From Pseudomonadota bacterium (GTDB taxonomy: Bacteria; Myxococcota_A; Polyangia; Polyangiales; Polyangiaceae): a DNA stretch of 64,000 nucleotides. The position numbers and the translations under genes are program-made. The stretch covers positions 1-64,000 of the forward strand of contig JAEYWK010000179.1 of the NCBI GenBank assembly GCA_023431345.1, given 5' to 3'. Below, piece after piece: positions 35,906-43,087 of this stretch (positions within the stretch are counted from its first letter, which is position 1; every line of letters starts with the position of its first letter). The notes below the pieces were generated by a model. The model saw only the letters and a list, made by a program, of their open reading frames with translations. It was not told where the DNA came from and made no database searches.

Positions 35906-36706
35906 TCAGCCTGGCTCGGCCGGCTGCTCGCGTTGTTTGTCGTGCTCTTGGAGCAGGCGTTCGGTGGCGATGCCGCTGGAGTCGAGGAACTCGCGCACGA
36001 CCTCGTTCGTGCCCTCGGCGAGCTCGCGGGGGGTGCCGGAGGCCGCCATGCGGCCCTTGGAGAGCACGAAGATGCGATCGGCGATGTGGAGGGCGCCGGC
36101 CATGTCGTGCGAGATGACGACGCTGGTAACGCCGAAGCGGTCGCGCGTCTCGAGGATCATGTCGTCGACCATGCGGCTGGTGATCGGATCGAGGCCGCTC
36201 GTCGGCTCGTCGTACATCAGCACCTCGGGCTCGAGCATCAGCGCGCGCGCGAGGCCAACGCGCTTGCGCATACCGCCGGAGAGCTGGCTCGGAAAGCGCT
36301 CGTGCGTGCCCTCGAGGCCGAGCACCTTCAGCTTATCCAGCACCTTTTCGCGGATCTCCTTGGCCTTGAGCTTGGTGTGCTCGCGCAGCGGGAACGCCAC
36401 GTTGTCGAAGACGTTCATCGAATCGAGCAGGGCGGAATACTGGAAGACCATGCCGAATTTTCGGCGCGCCTCGTTGAGCTTGCGCTCGGACAGCGCGGCG
36501 ATGTCGACACCGCCAACGACGACCTTGCCGCTGGTCGGCCGCTCGAGGCCGATCAGCACGCGCAGCAGCGTCGTCTTGCCCGCGCCGGAGCCGCCGATGA
36601 TGACCGCGACCTCTCCGCGCTCCACCCGCATGTTGACGGAGGTGAGCACGACCGTCTCCCCGAAGCGCTTTTCCAGCTCTTCTACGAGGATTTGAGGGTC
36701 GGCCAT
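35906..36706 (-). CDS. mlaF: MlaF-like ABC transporter ATP-binding protein
   Basis: A 266-residue ATPase, probably the nucleotide-binding subunit of an Mla-type phospholipid transporter. It has Walker A GGSGAGKTTLLRVL, Q-loop GMVFQYSALLDSMNVFDNVA, signature LSGGMRKRVGLARAL, Walker B VLMYDEPTSGLDP and switch VVISHDM. The phrase SALLDSMNVFDNVAFPLRE is MlaF-like. The ATG at 36706 was chosen; the frame to 37051 overlaps the divergent unknown gene. No MlaE permease or MlaD/MCE gene is adjacent, so its partners must be elsewhere. Confidence 0.9.
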   Translation of the reverse strand: MADPQILVEELEKRFGETVVLTSVNMRVERGEVAVIIGGSGAGKTTLLRVLIGLERPTSGKVVVGGVDIAALSERKLNEARRKFGMVFQYSALLDSMNVFDNVAFPLREHTKLKAKEIREKVLDKLKVLGLEGTHERFPSQLSGGMRKRVGLARALMLEPEVLMYDEPTSGLDPITSRMVDDMILETRDRFGVTSVVISHDMAGALHIADRIFVLSKGRMAASGTPRELAEGTNEVVREFLDSSGIATERLLQEHDKQREQPAEPG

Positions 36707-36802
36707 GCGGCTTTGGACGATAGCATTTTCCGGGATGAGCCAGACCGCTTGACGCGCGGCGGCTGGGCTCCGCATAACTTGCACCCAAGAGGAGCCGCGA
36801 GG

Positions 36803-37084
36803 ATGACGCAAGAACACTGGGCCGCGCTGGTTGAAGCTTCCGGAGCGAAGAAAGACGACAAGGGATTCCTGGCGCCGCCCGAGGGCAAGCTGCTCACGCT
36901 GTACATCTCGTCGGGCAGCGCGACGCTCAGCGTGCAGCGCATCGAGGCAGTTCGCCTCGAGCAAGGCCTCGTGCACGCGCGCACCAAGAAGGGTGAGCTG
37001 TTCGTGCTCGCGCTGCAGGACATATTCGCTGGCGCCGTCGAGGAGACGCAAGGGTCTTCGGCCCGCAAGGCGGGCTTCGTCTGA
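36803..37084 (+). CDS. Small conserved-looking protein of unknown function
   Basis: I do not recognise this 93-residue protein. It reads MTQEHWAALVEASGAKKDD, then GKLLTLYISSGSATLSVQRI and ends in GSSARKAGFV. It is soluble, with alternating beta-type strands in the middle and no Cys or signal. Translation from ATG 36803 is supported by a GGAG at about 36791-36794 and by the close coupling to cheW 10 bases downstream. It is divergent from mlaF. The position suggests a role with the chemotaxis-type pair or simple co-transcription. A CATAAC at 36772-36777 could be a -10 box. Confidence 0.7.
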   Translation: MTQEHWAALVEASGAKKDDKGFLAPPEGKLLTLYISSGSATLSVQRIEAVRLEQGLVHARTKKGELFVLALQDIFAGAVEETQGSSARKAGFV

Positions 37085-37094
37085 GAGGAGAGTC

Positions 37095-37571
37095 GTGGCC
37101 GAGGCGGGCGTGATTTGCGTCGCGGTCTCCGGCGGCGTCTACGGCATCGCCGTCGACGAGGTGCAGGAGGTGATCGGCTACCGCCCGCCCACTCGCGTAT
37201 TTCACGCGCCGGCGGCGATGGCGGGCATCATGAGCCTGCGCGGGGAGGTGCTGCCGATCATCGATTTGGCGCAATTGCTCGGCGCTTCTGGCGAGCTGGT
37301 GGCGAGTGAGCCGGCTGACCCGCGCGTGGTGGTGGTGCGCGAGCGAGCTGCGGCGCGGCGGCGCGTCGGGCTGAAGGTCGACGCGCTGCTCGGCATGCGG
37401 GATTTTTCGAGCGCGCACCGCGTCGAGGTGCCGACCGCGATCGCTGCGCGGCTGGGGGACTTGGTGACGGGCGTGGTGAGCGAGCCGGCCCCGGCCTTCG
37501 CGCTGTTGTCCGTGGCAGGCATCTTGAATGCGCCACCGCTCCGCGAGCTGTCGGGAGCTTTCGTTGGATGA
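37095..37571 (+). CDS. cheW: CheW-like chemotaxis coupling protein
   Basis: A 158-residue single CheW domain. It couples receptors to a CheA kinase. The blocks GVYGIAVDEVQEVIGY, MAGIMSLRGEVLPIIDLAQL and LLSVAGILN are the typical CheW strands. The GTG at 37095 follows a GAGAGGAG at 37083-37090. No CheA or receptor is encoded in the window. The 3' end overlaps cheR. Confidence 0.92.
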   Translation: MAEAGVICVAVSGGVYGIAVDEVQEVIGYRPPTRVFHAPAAMAGIMSLRGEVLPIIDLAQLLGASGELVASEPADPRVVVVRERAAARRRVGLKVDALLGMRDFSSAHRVEVPTAIAARLGDLVTGVVSEPAPAFALLSVAGILNAPPLRELSGAFVG

Positions 37572-38394
37572 GCGGCTCCCGCCAGATTTGATGCGCATCG
37601 TGGCGCTGCTCGAGGAGCGCCACGGGGTCGGGATGAGGGGAACGGCGCTGCCGCGCTGGCTCGAGCAGCGGCTGACTCGCGCCGTGCGGGCGCTGGCGGC
37701 GTCGCGCGGCGTGGATGTGGCTCAGCTGCTCGCGGTTTTGCGCGTCGAGCCGGAGCTGGTGGTGGAGCTGGCCAACGCGCTCCGCGTGGGAGAAACGCGC
37801 TTCTACCGCGACGCCGCCCAGTGGGAGGCGCTGCGCGCGGCGGTGCTCCCGGGTGTGTTCGCGCGCTGCTCGCCGCAGCAGCGCGTCACGGTCTTGTCTG
37901 CGGGCTGCTCCACGGGTGAAGAGGCGTGGACGCTCGGCATGCTGCTGGCGGAGGCGTCTGCGCGCGCGGGGAGCGGCCTTCCGCCGCGCGTCGTCGGCGT
38001 CGATCGCAGCGAGGCGGCGCTGGTGACGGCGCGGGCCGGCGTGTACGACGCGGCTGGCCAGCGCCAGCTGCCGCGCGAGCTCGCGCAGCGCTTCCTCGAG
38101 CCGTCGGTCGACGGCAGCTTCGAGATCGTGAGTGAGCTGCGCGAGCTCGTGACCTTTCAATGCCGCGATCTCGCGCGCGGGCTGCCGCCTGGTCGCTACG
38201 CGCTGATCGTCTGCAAAAACGTGCTCATCTACTTCGGCGAGCAGGCGCAAGCGCGTCTCATTCATCAGCTCTCTCGCGCGCTCACGGAAGACGGCGTGCT
38301 GCTGGTCGCGCGCAGCGAAGTCCCGCTCGTGCGCGCGCTCGGCGTCCCTGCCTTCGAAGTCGTGCCGGGAGTTACGGCTTTCCGGGCGCCATGA
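37528..38394 (+). CDS. cheR: CheR-type receptor glutamate methyltransferase
   Basis: A 288-residue SAM-dependent methyltransferase that should methylate chemoreceptor glutamates. The N-terminal helical domain runs to about residue 80, ending in RVGETRFYRD (the CheR NETxFFR region). Motif I is VLSAGCSTGEEAWTLGMLL, VVGVDRSEAAL follows, and ALIVCKNVLIYF is the CheR CRNVLIYF motif. Start is uncertain: ATG 37528 overlaps cheW by 44 bases, TTG 37564 overlaps by 8, and ATG 37591 is also possible. There is no C-terminal TPR. Confidence 0.9.
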   Translation: MRHRSASCRELSLDERLPPDLMRIVALLEERHGVGMRGTALPRWLEQRLTRAVRALAASRGVDVAQLLAVLRVEPELVVELANALRVGETRFYRDAAQWEALRAAVLPGVFARCSPQQRVTVLSAGCSTGEEAWTLGMLLAEASARAGSGLPPRVVGVDRSEAALVTARAGVYDAAGQRQLPRELAQRFLEPSVDGSFEIVSELRELVTFQCRDLARGLPPGRYALIVCKNVLIYFGEQAQARLIHQLSRALTEDGVLLVARSEVPLVRALGVPAFEVVPGVTAFRAP

Positions 38395-38478
38395 GCCAGA
38401 AATGGTCGGGGGGAATGCAACAGGGAGGACGCGAGGCGAGGAGGGGGACGAAGGCAGTCGGTGATGAGAGGGGAGGGG

Positions 38479-38504
38479 AACAGGAAGGGTGGAAGGGTGG
38501 AAGG
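38479..38504 (+). repeat. Left terminal inverted repeat of GxxExxY element
   Basis: A 26-base purine-rich sequence starting AACAGGAAGGG and ending GGGTGGAAGG. It is an inverted match, 24 of 26 bases, to 38877-38902, with both arms reading inward toward the gene. The TAA stop of the nuclease gene begins (on the other strand) at 38510-38508, four bases inside this arm. A 26-base near-copy lies at 62737-62762. Confidence 0.8.
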
Positions 38505-38507
38505 GGG

Positions 38508-38906
38508 TTATCTGAGCGAGAGGCGGCGGAGGCCTCGGCGCAGCGATTCGGAGTGGAAATTGACGAGGAGGCCAGCGGGTAGTCCCGTGAGCTTGAGGTA
38601 GGTGACGACTTGAGCGAGATGAACCGGCAAGATGACTTCGACTGCCTTCAGCTCGACGATCAGCTGGCGTTCCACCACGAAGTCGATGCGGTATCGACAA
38701 TCAAGCTCGATACCGCGGTAGCGCACCGGCAAAGGGACTTGCCTGGTAAAGCTCAACGCCTGCAACGCGAGCTCATGCGCGAGGCAAGCTTCATAAGCTG
38801 ACTCGAGCAGCCCCGGCCCCAGCTCCTTGTGCACCCGGATGCACGCGCCGATGACTCTTTCCGAGCAGTCCCCAAACCTTCCACCCTTCTTCCCTTCCTG
38901 TTGCAT
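38508..38906 (-). CDS. GxxExxY family protein, PD-(D/E)xK nuclease-like
   Basis: A 132-residue protein of the GxxExxY family (Pfam PDDEXK_3). The naming motif is seen as GPGLLESAYEACLAHEL near residue 30. CRYRIDFVVERQLIVELKAV near 70 gives the Asp and Glu-x-Lys of the PD-(D/E)xK nuclease fold. The ATG at 38906 lies in the right arm of a terminal inverted repeat, so the first ten residues (MQQEGKKGGR) are encoded by the repeat itself; the family core begins at about SERVIGAC. The stop abuts the left arm. No function is established; the geometry is that of a small mobile unit. It separates cheR from thiG and is transcribed against both. Confidence 0.85.
   Translation of the reverse strand: MQQEGKKGGRFGDCSERVIGACIRVHKELGPGLLESAYEACLAHELALQALSFTRQVPLPVRYRGIELDCRYRIDFVVERQLIVELKAVEVILPVHLAQVVTYLKLTGLPAGLLVNFHSESLRRGLRRLSLR
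38877..38902 (-). repeat. Right terminal inverted repeat of GxxExxY element
   Basis: The inverted partner of 38479-38504. Read on the minus strand it starts AACAGGAAGGG, differs at two central bases, and ends AAGGGTGGAAGG. It encodes the first residues of the nuclease-fold protein. No target-site duplication is evident in the bases just outside the two arms. Confidence 0.8.
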
Positions 38907-39000
38907 CCTGCTCGTTCGGACAGTCGCGGGCGCCGGTTGCGGGTTGCGCGACCCAGGCTGGGTTGCCGCGGGGGGCGGGAAGGGGTAGCCAGGCGAGAGG

Positions 39001-39780
39001 ATGTCGCAGACGGATGCGTTGAAGGTTGGATCATTTAGCTTCGGATCGCGGCTGATCGTCGGCACCGGCAAGTACAAGGACGTGGCCGAAACGCGCGCGG
39101 CGCTCGAGGCGGCGGGGGCCGAGATGATCACGGTGGCGCTGCGGCGGGTCGACTTGAAAGACCGCGCGGCGGGGTCGCTGATGAGCCTGCTCTTGGAGAA
39201 GCGCTGGACGCTGCTGCCCAACACCGCGGGCTGTTACACGGCAGACGAGGCCGTGCGCACGCTGCGGCTCGCGCGTGAGCTCGGCATCGGCGAGATCGTC
39301 AAGCTCGAGGTCATCGGCGATCCGAAGACGCTCTATCCCGACAACGAGCAGACGCTCGAAGCGGCCAAGCTGCTCGTCAAAGAGGGCTTCACGGTGCTGC
39401 CGTACTGCATCGATGATCCGATCATCTGCAAGAAGCTGGCAGACGTCGGCTGCGCCGCCGTGATGCCGCTGGCCGCGCCGATCGGCTCGGGCCTCGGCAT
39501 CCGTAACCCCTACAATTTGCGCATCATCCTCGAGAACAGCACGGTGCCCGTGATCGTCGACGCGGGCGTCGGCACCGCGAGCGACGCCGCCATCGCGATG
39601 GAGCTCGGCTGCGACGGCATCTTGATGAACACCGCCATCGCCGGCGCCAAGCACCCGGTGCTGATGGCTGAAGCGATGCGCGAGGCGGTCAGCGCGGGCC
39701 GCAAGGCGTTCTTGGCGGGGCGCATGCCGAAGCGGCTGTACGCGAACGCCTCGAGCCCCGAAGCTGGGCTCATCGAGTAA
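39001..39780 (+). CDS. thiG: Thiazole synthase ThiG
   Basis: A 259-residue TIM-barrel enzyme forming the thiazole phosphate of thiamine from DXP, dehydroglycine and ThiS thiocarboxylate. GSRLIVGTGKYKD opens the chain. VALRRVDLKD follows. VKLEVIGDPKTLYPD near residue 102 contains the Schiff-base Lys, and AAPIGSGLGIRNPYNL and VDAGVGTASDAAIAMELG are phosphate-binding. Length matches the family (about 255). No ThiS gene or TPP riboswitch was seen in the 94 bases upstream. The MFS gene starts 6 bases downstream and a ThiE/TenI gene is 1.6 kb further, suggesting one operon. Confidence 0.96.
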   Translation: MSQTDALKVGSFSFGSRLIVGTGKYKDVAETRAALEAAGAEMITVALRRVDLKDRAAGSLMSLLLEKRWTLLPNTAGCYTADEAVRTLRLARELGIGEIVKLEVIGDPKTLYPDNEQTLEAAKLLVKEGFTVLPYCIDDPIICKKLADVGCAAVMPLAAPIGSGLGIRNPYNLRIILENSTVPVIVDAGVGTASDAAIAMELGCDGILMNTAIAGAKHPVLMAEAMREAVSAGRKAFLAGRMPKRLYANASSPEAGLIE

Positions 39781-39786
39781 GGCGCC

Positions 39787-41013
39787 GTGAAGCCCACGTT
39801 CACCCGCTATCAAAAGCGGCTCTTCGTCTTCCTCAGCGTCGCGAATTTCTTCGAAGGTTATGATTTCTTCGCGATAACGCAGCTGCTGCCGAGCCTGCGC
39901 GAGACCTACGGGCTCTCACCCCGCGAGGGAACGTGGCTGATCACGCTGATCAACCTCGGCACCATCTTGGCGTACCTGATGGTGCGCAAAGCCGACAAAT
40001 GGGGGAGAAAGCGCGTCCTCTCCGTCACGATCGCGGGCTACGCGCTGTTCACCTTTTTGTCCGCTTGGGCGCCGAACGCGGTCGTCTTCGGTTTGCTGCA
40101 GATGGTGGCGCGCATCTTTCTGATCGGCGAGTGGGCGATCAGCATGGTGGTGGCGGCGGAGGAGTTTCCGGCCGAGCGCCGCGGCACGGTGATCGGGGTC
40201 GTGAGCGCGGCTGCTGGCTTCGGCTCGATCGTGTGCGCGGGCGTCGTGCCGCTGCTGCTCCAGACCCCTCTCGGCTGGCGCACCGTGTATTTGGTGGGCG
40301 TGGTGCCGCTCGTGCTCATGATGTACGCGCGGCGCGAGCTGAAAGAGACGGAGCGCTTCGCGCAGAGCGCGGCGCCGCAGGCGGAGGCCGCCCCCCTCAC
40401 CGCGATCTTACGCGGGCCCCACCGCCGCCGCGTGCTCGAGCTCGGCGCCATCTGGTTTCTCACTTACATCTGCACCAACAACGCGGTCACGTTCTGGAAA
40501 GAGTTCGCGCTCGCGGAGCGCGCTCTGTCGCACGGCCAAATCGGCCTGATCATGACGGTCGCCGCGCTCGTCTCGATGCCGCTCGTGTTCTTCGCGGGCC
40601 GCCTACTCGACGCGATCGGGCGAAAGCGCGGCGCCGCCGTCATCTACGCCGCGACGATCTTGGGTGTGCTCGGCGGCTACAGCTTCACCGGGATACCGGC
40701 GCTGATGCTGTCGATGACGGTCGGCATCTTCGGAATCAACTCCACGCTAACGGTGTTGAATGCTCTCATGACGGAGCTGTTCCCGACCGAAGCGCGCGGC
40801 AACGCCGCCGCCTGGTCGAACAACATCATCGGCCGGGTCGGCTACGTGCTGTCGCCGCTGGCCATCGGGCAGGTCGTCGAGCAGTACGGCTGGGCCTTGC
40901 CCCTGCGCGCGACCACGCTGTTCCCGCTCGTGGCCCTCTTGCTGCTGTTCGCCTGGTTGCCGGAGACGAACGGTCGCGAGCTCGAAGACACCTCACGCGC
41001 CCAGGAGGCCTGA
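39787..41013 (+). CDS. MFS transporter
   Basis: A 408-residue major facilitator with about 12 helices. FFEGYDFFAITQLLPSL is the start typical of sugar/aromatic-acid type MFS, followed by the loop 2-3 motif RKADKWGRKRVL and, in the second half, GRLLDAIGRKRGAAV. It would move a small solute with protons. Location between thiG and the ThiE-like gene hints at a thiamine precursor or related compound, but no specificity motif is known to me. Translation starts at GTG 39787. Confidence 0.9.
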   Translation: MKPTFTRYQKRLFVFLSVANFFEGYDFFAITQLLPSLRETYGLSPREGTWLITLINLGTILAYLMVRKADKWGRKRVLSVTIAGYALFTFLSAWAPNAVVFGLLQMVARIFLIGEWAISMVVAAEEFPAERRGTVIGVVSAAAGFGSIVCAGVVPLLLQTPLGWRTVYLVGVVPLVLMMYARRELKETERFAQSAAPQAEAAPLTAILRGPHRRRVLELGAIWFLTYICTNNAVTFWKEFALAERALSHGQIGLIMTVAALVSMPLVFFAGRLLDAIGRKRGAAVIYAATILGVLGGYSFTGIPALMLSMTVGIFGINSTLTVLNALMTELFPTEARGNAAAWSNNIIGRVGYVLSPLAIGQVVEQYGWALPLRATTLFPLVALLLLFAWLPETNGRELEDTSRAQEA

Positions 41014-41016
41014 AGC

Positions 41017-41430
41017 ATGGCCACGCTTGCGCGGCTCTGGCAGCGGCGGTGCGGCTTCTGGGTGGACGTCGCGCCCGCGATCGTCTACCTCGGCGTGCTG
41101 TTCTGGGCGGGGCTTACGCCGCTGCAGCAGCTGCCAGGCCCTGATTTCGAGCTGGCCGACAAGGTTTGGCACCTGCTCGCGTTCGGTGGATTGGCTGGGC
41201 TAGCGGCGCGAGCGCTCGCGCACTGGGGGCGTTCGAGTGGGCGCGCGGCCATCGAGGCGGCGTTGTTTTCTGCCGCGCTCGGGGCGCTGCTCGAAGGGCT
41301 GCAGTCGTTGACTCCGTACCGTGCCGCCGAATGGGCGGACCTCGTGGCCGACGCGCTCGGGGCCTTGCTTGCCTATGGTGCGCTGCGCGCGCTCGCGCAC
41401 GCAGCAGGGCCGGCTCGCGGTGCCCCGTGA
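41017..41430 (+). CDS. VanZ-like membrane protein
   Basis: A 137-residue membrane protein with about four helices. DKVWHLLAFGGLAGLAAR and ALLEGLQSLTPYRAAEWADL then VADALGALL are the two VanZ-like blocks with conserved His, Glu, Gln and Asp. Function of single VanZ proteins is mostly unknown. An AGGAGG at 41003-41008 serves the ATG at 41017, and its TGA overlaps the next gene (GTGA). Confidence 0.88.
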   Translation: MATLARLWQRRCGFWVDVAPAIVYLGVLFWAGLTPLQQLPGPDFELADKVWHLLAFGGLAGLAARALAHWGRSSGRAAIEAALFSAALGALLEGLQSLTPYRAAEWADLVADALGALLAYGALRALAHAAGPARGAP

Positions 41431-42089
41431 CGCACGGGAGCGTCGAAGCGGTAAAGCGCTGCCTGCCGCGCCTGCTCGCGGTCACCGACCTCAGCGCCGC
41501 CCCCGCGGAGCGATGGCTCGCGCAGCTGCAGGCGCTCGCGACCCAGCTGCGGCCGGGAGCGCTCGCGATCCTGCTGCGCGACCATGGCGTGAGCGGCCGT
41601 GAGCGCCTGGAGTTTGGCCGCGAGCTGCGGTCGCTCACTCGCACTGCGTCGCAGGAGCTGTGGGTGGCGGATCGGCTCGATTTGGCGCTCTTGCTCGGGG
41701 CGGAAGGCCTTCATCTCGGCGAACGCAGCGCGCGCGCCGACGCGGTGCGACCGTTCTGGCGCGCCACGCTGACGCGCGCCTGGCACCTCATGAGCTGGTC
41801 TGCGGAGCAGGGCCGCGAGCTCATCGGGGTGGACGCGCTGCTCGTCTCGCCCGTGCTCGCGCCGCGCAAGGGCCGCGCGGCGTTGGGCCCCGCCGCGCTC
41901 GGCGAGCTGGGATCGACGCTGCGCGCGCAGAGCTCGGGCTCTGTGCCCGTGCTGTACGCGCTCGGCGGCGTCACCGCCGAAACGGCCGCGAGCTGCGTCG
42001 CGGCGGGGGCGCACGGCGTCGCGGCGATTGGCGCCGCGCTCCACGATTCGCCGGCCGCGCTCGCCGACGCGCTGGGGGCTCGTCGCTGA
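41427..42089 (+). CDS. thiE: Thiamine phosphate synthase/TenI family protein
   Basis: A 220-residue TIM-barrel protein of the ThiE/TenI family. RLLAVTDLS opens the barrel, LALLLGAEGLHLGERS is the region where ThiE has a Gln-Asp pair, VDALLVSPVLAPRKGRAALG gives the phosphate loop, and VLYALGGVTAETAASCVAAG closes it. The absence of the full ThiE catalytic signature (HLGQDD becomes HLGERS) means TenI-like activity is also possible. GTG 41427 overlaps the VanZ-like stop. The longer frame to 41166 lies in the neighbour. Confidence 0.8.
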   Translation: MTHGSVEAVKRCLPRLLAVTDLSAAPAERWLAQLQALATQLRPGALAILLRDHGVSGRERLEFGRELRSLTRTASQELWVADRLDLALLLGAEGLHLGERSARADAVRPFWRATLTRAWHLMSWSAEQGRELIGVDALLVSPVLAPRKGRAALGPAALGELGSTLRAQSSGSVPVLYALGGVTAETAASCVAAGAHGVAAIGAALHDSPAALADALGARR

Positions 42090-42096
42090 CGCGCGG

Positions 42097-42432
42097 TCAG
42101 GCGCGAGCGAGCGCGACGCTGCTGCCGAGCTTGCTCGAAAGCACGCGCGACAGCGTGGACCACAGCTCATCGCCCGTCTTCTTGGCGATCCAGGCGTTTT
42201 GTTCGGCGTCCCAGTCGAAATGCCAGGCGCTGCGCTCGGCGGCCATCCAGATTTGGCGCGCGGCGCGGTGGCTGTTCACCACGTAGCGGCCGCCGCCCGG
42301 CACCTCGATCGTCAGGATGTCGCTCGACAGCTCGCTCTCGACGCCGCCCAGCTCCAGCTCGTCGAGGGCGGCGATCAGCGCGCGCAGCTCGGGGTAGGCG
42401 CGCGCTTCGTAGTCTTCTTCGCTGATGGACAT
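42097..42432 (-). CDS. cyaY: Frataxin-like iron donor protein CyaY
   Basis: A 111-residue frataxin homologue that tunes iron-sulfur cluster assembly. An acidic N-terminal helix (ISEEDYEARAYPELRALIAA) is followed by a beta sheet with ILTIEVPGGGRYVVNSHRAA, then RQIWMAAERSAWHFDWDAEQ, the conserved frataxin QIW and W-HFD region. Length fits CyaY (about 106). It converges with thiE, 7 bases apart. Confidence 0.93.
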   Translation of the reverse strand: MSISEEDYEARAYPELRALIAALDELELGGVESELSSDILTIEVPGGGRYVVNSHRAARQIWMAAERSAWHFDWDAEQNAWIAKKTGDELWSTLSRVLSSKLGSSVALARA

Positions 42433-42518
42433 GAACCCGCGCGAGTGTGCCTCGGTTCAGGCGCTTCCGCTACTCTTGCCGGCGTGCGTGTTTGCTGGCG
42501 CGTGCCGGACTTCGAGCG

Positions 42519-42926
42519 TCACTGTCCGGGGACAGCGGGCAGGCAGGCGCCGGCCATGCAGCGGTTGGGCGCGATGCAGTCGTTGTCGTTCTGACAGGGG
42601 AACACGCACTTGCCGAACTGCGTGTTGCACTTGGCCGTCGCGCAGTTCGCGTCGGTCGTGCACGGCAGCGCGAGCGGCCCGGGCGGAGAGAGCGCGGCGG
42701 CCGGAGCCGCGGGCGCGGGCGTGGCGGCCGGAACCGGGGCGGGCGCGGGGGGCGTCGTCGCCGCGGGCTGCGTGTAGCCCGGCTGCTCGGGCGGCTGGCC
42801 ATACCCGGCGGGTTGTGTCTGCTGAGGGTAGCCGCCCTGTTGCGGTGGCTCTTCACTCTTGCAAGCGAGCGCCAACCCCGTCGCCATCACTAGCCCACAG
42901 ATCGTCTGCAACTTCTCGAGCTTCAT
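42519..42926 (-). CDS. Pro/Gln-rich lipoprotein with Cys-rich C-terminus
   Basis: A predicted 135-residue exported protein. The signal MKLEKLQTICGLVMATGLAL ends in ALAC, a non-canonical lipobox. Residues about 25-85 are low-complexity Pro, Gln and Ala. The C-terminus has six Cys in CTTDANCATAKCNTQFGKC and FPCQNDNDCIAPNRCMAGAC, a pattern of myxobacterial secreted proteins. ATG 42926 has GGAGG eight bases upstream. Function unknown. Confidence 0.75.
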   Translation of the reverse strand: MKLEKLQTICGLVMATGLALACKSEEPPQQGGYPQQTQPAGYGQPPEQPGYTQPAATTPPAPAPVPAATPAPAAPAAALSPPGPLALPCTTDANCATAKCNTQFGKCVFPCQNDNDCIAPNRCMAGACLPAVPGQ

Positions 42927-43043
42927 ACGGAAAGCCTCCACGCTATACGCGACGACTCTCCTACAGGCCCCGTCCTCGGGGGTCAATCTGCGGCCGCGAT
43001 TCGCGGCAATGCGGCGTCTAGCGCGCGGGGCGTTGTGACTCGG

Positions 43044-43052
43044 TGTTATACT
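43044..43052 (+). promoter_or_regulatory. Candidate extended -10 promoter element
   Basis: TGTTATACT matches the extended -10 form TGn-TATACT for the housekeeping sigma factor and lies 35 bases before the GTG at 43088. No good -35 is seen 17 bases upstream, as expected for extended -10 promoters. Confidence 0.45.
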
Positions 43053-43087
43053 AGCGAGCTCGTCATGGGAACGAGGCCGGGCTCATC

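Noticed and set aside
35933..37084. 383-codon plus-strand frame
   Set aside because: Its first 290 codons are antisense to mlaF; only the part from 36803 looks like a gene.
37258..38700. 480-codon minus-strand open frame over cheW-cheR
   Set aside because: Low-complexity translation rich in Arg and Pro; the plus strand carries intact CheW and CheR.
38478..38906. Classical insertion sequence
   Set aside because: There are terminal inverted repeats but no transposase and no target-site duplication was seen; described instead as a possible small mobile unit.
38907..39000. TPP riboswitch upstream of thiG
   Set aside because: No CTGAGA or other thi-box core blocks are present in the 94 bases between the genes.
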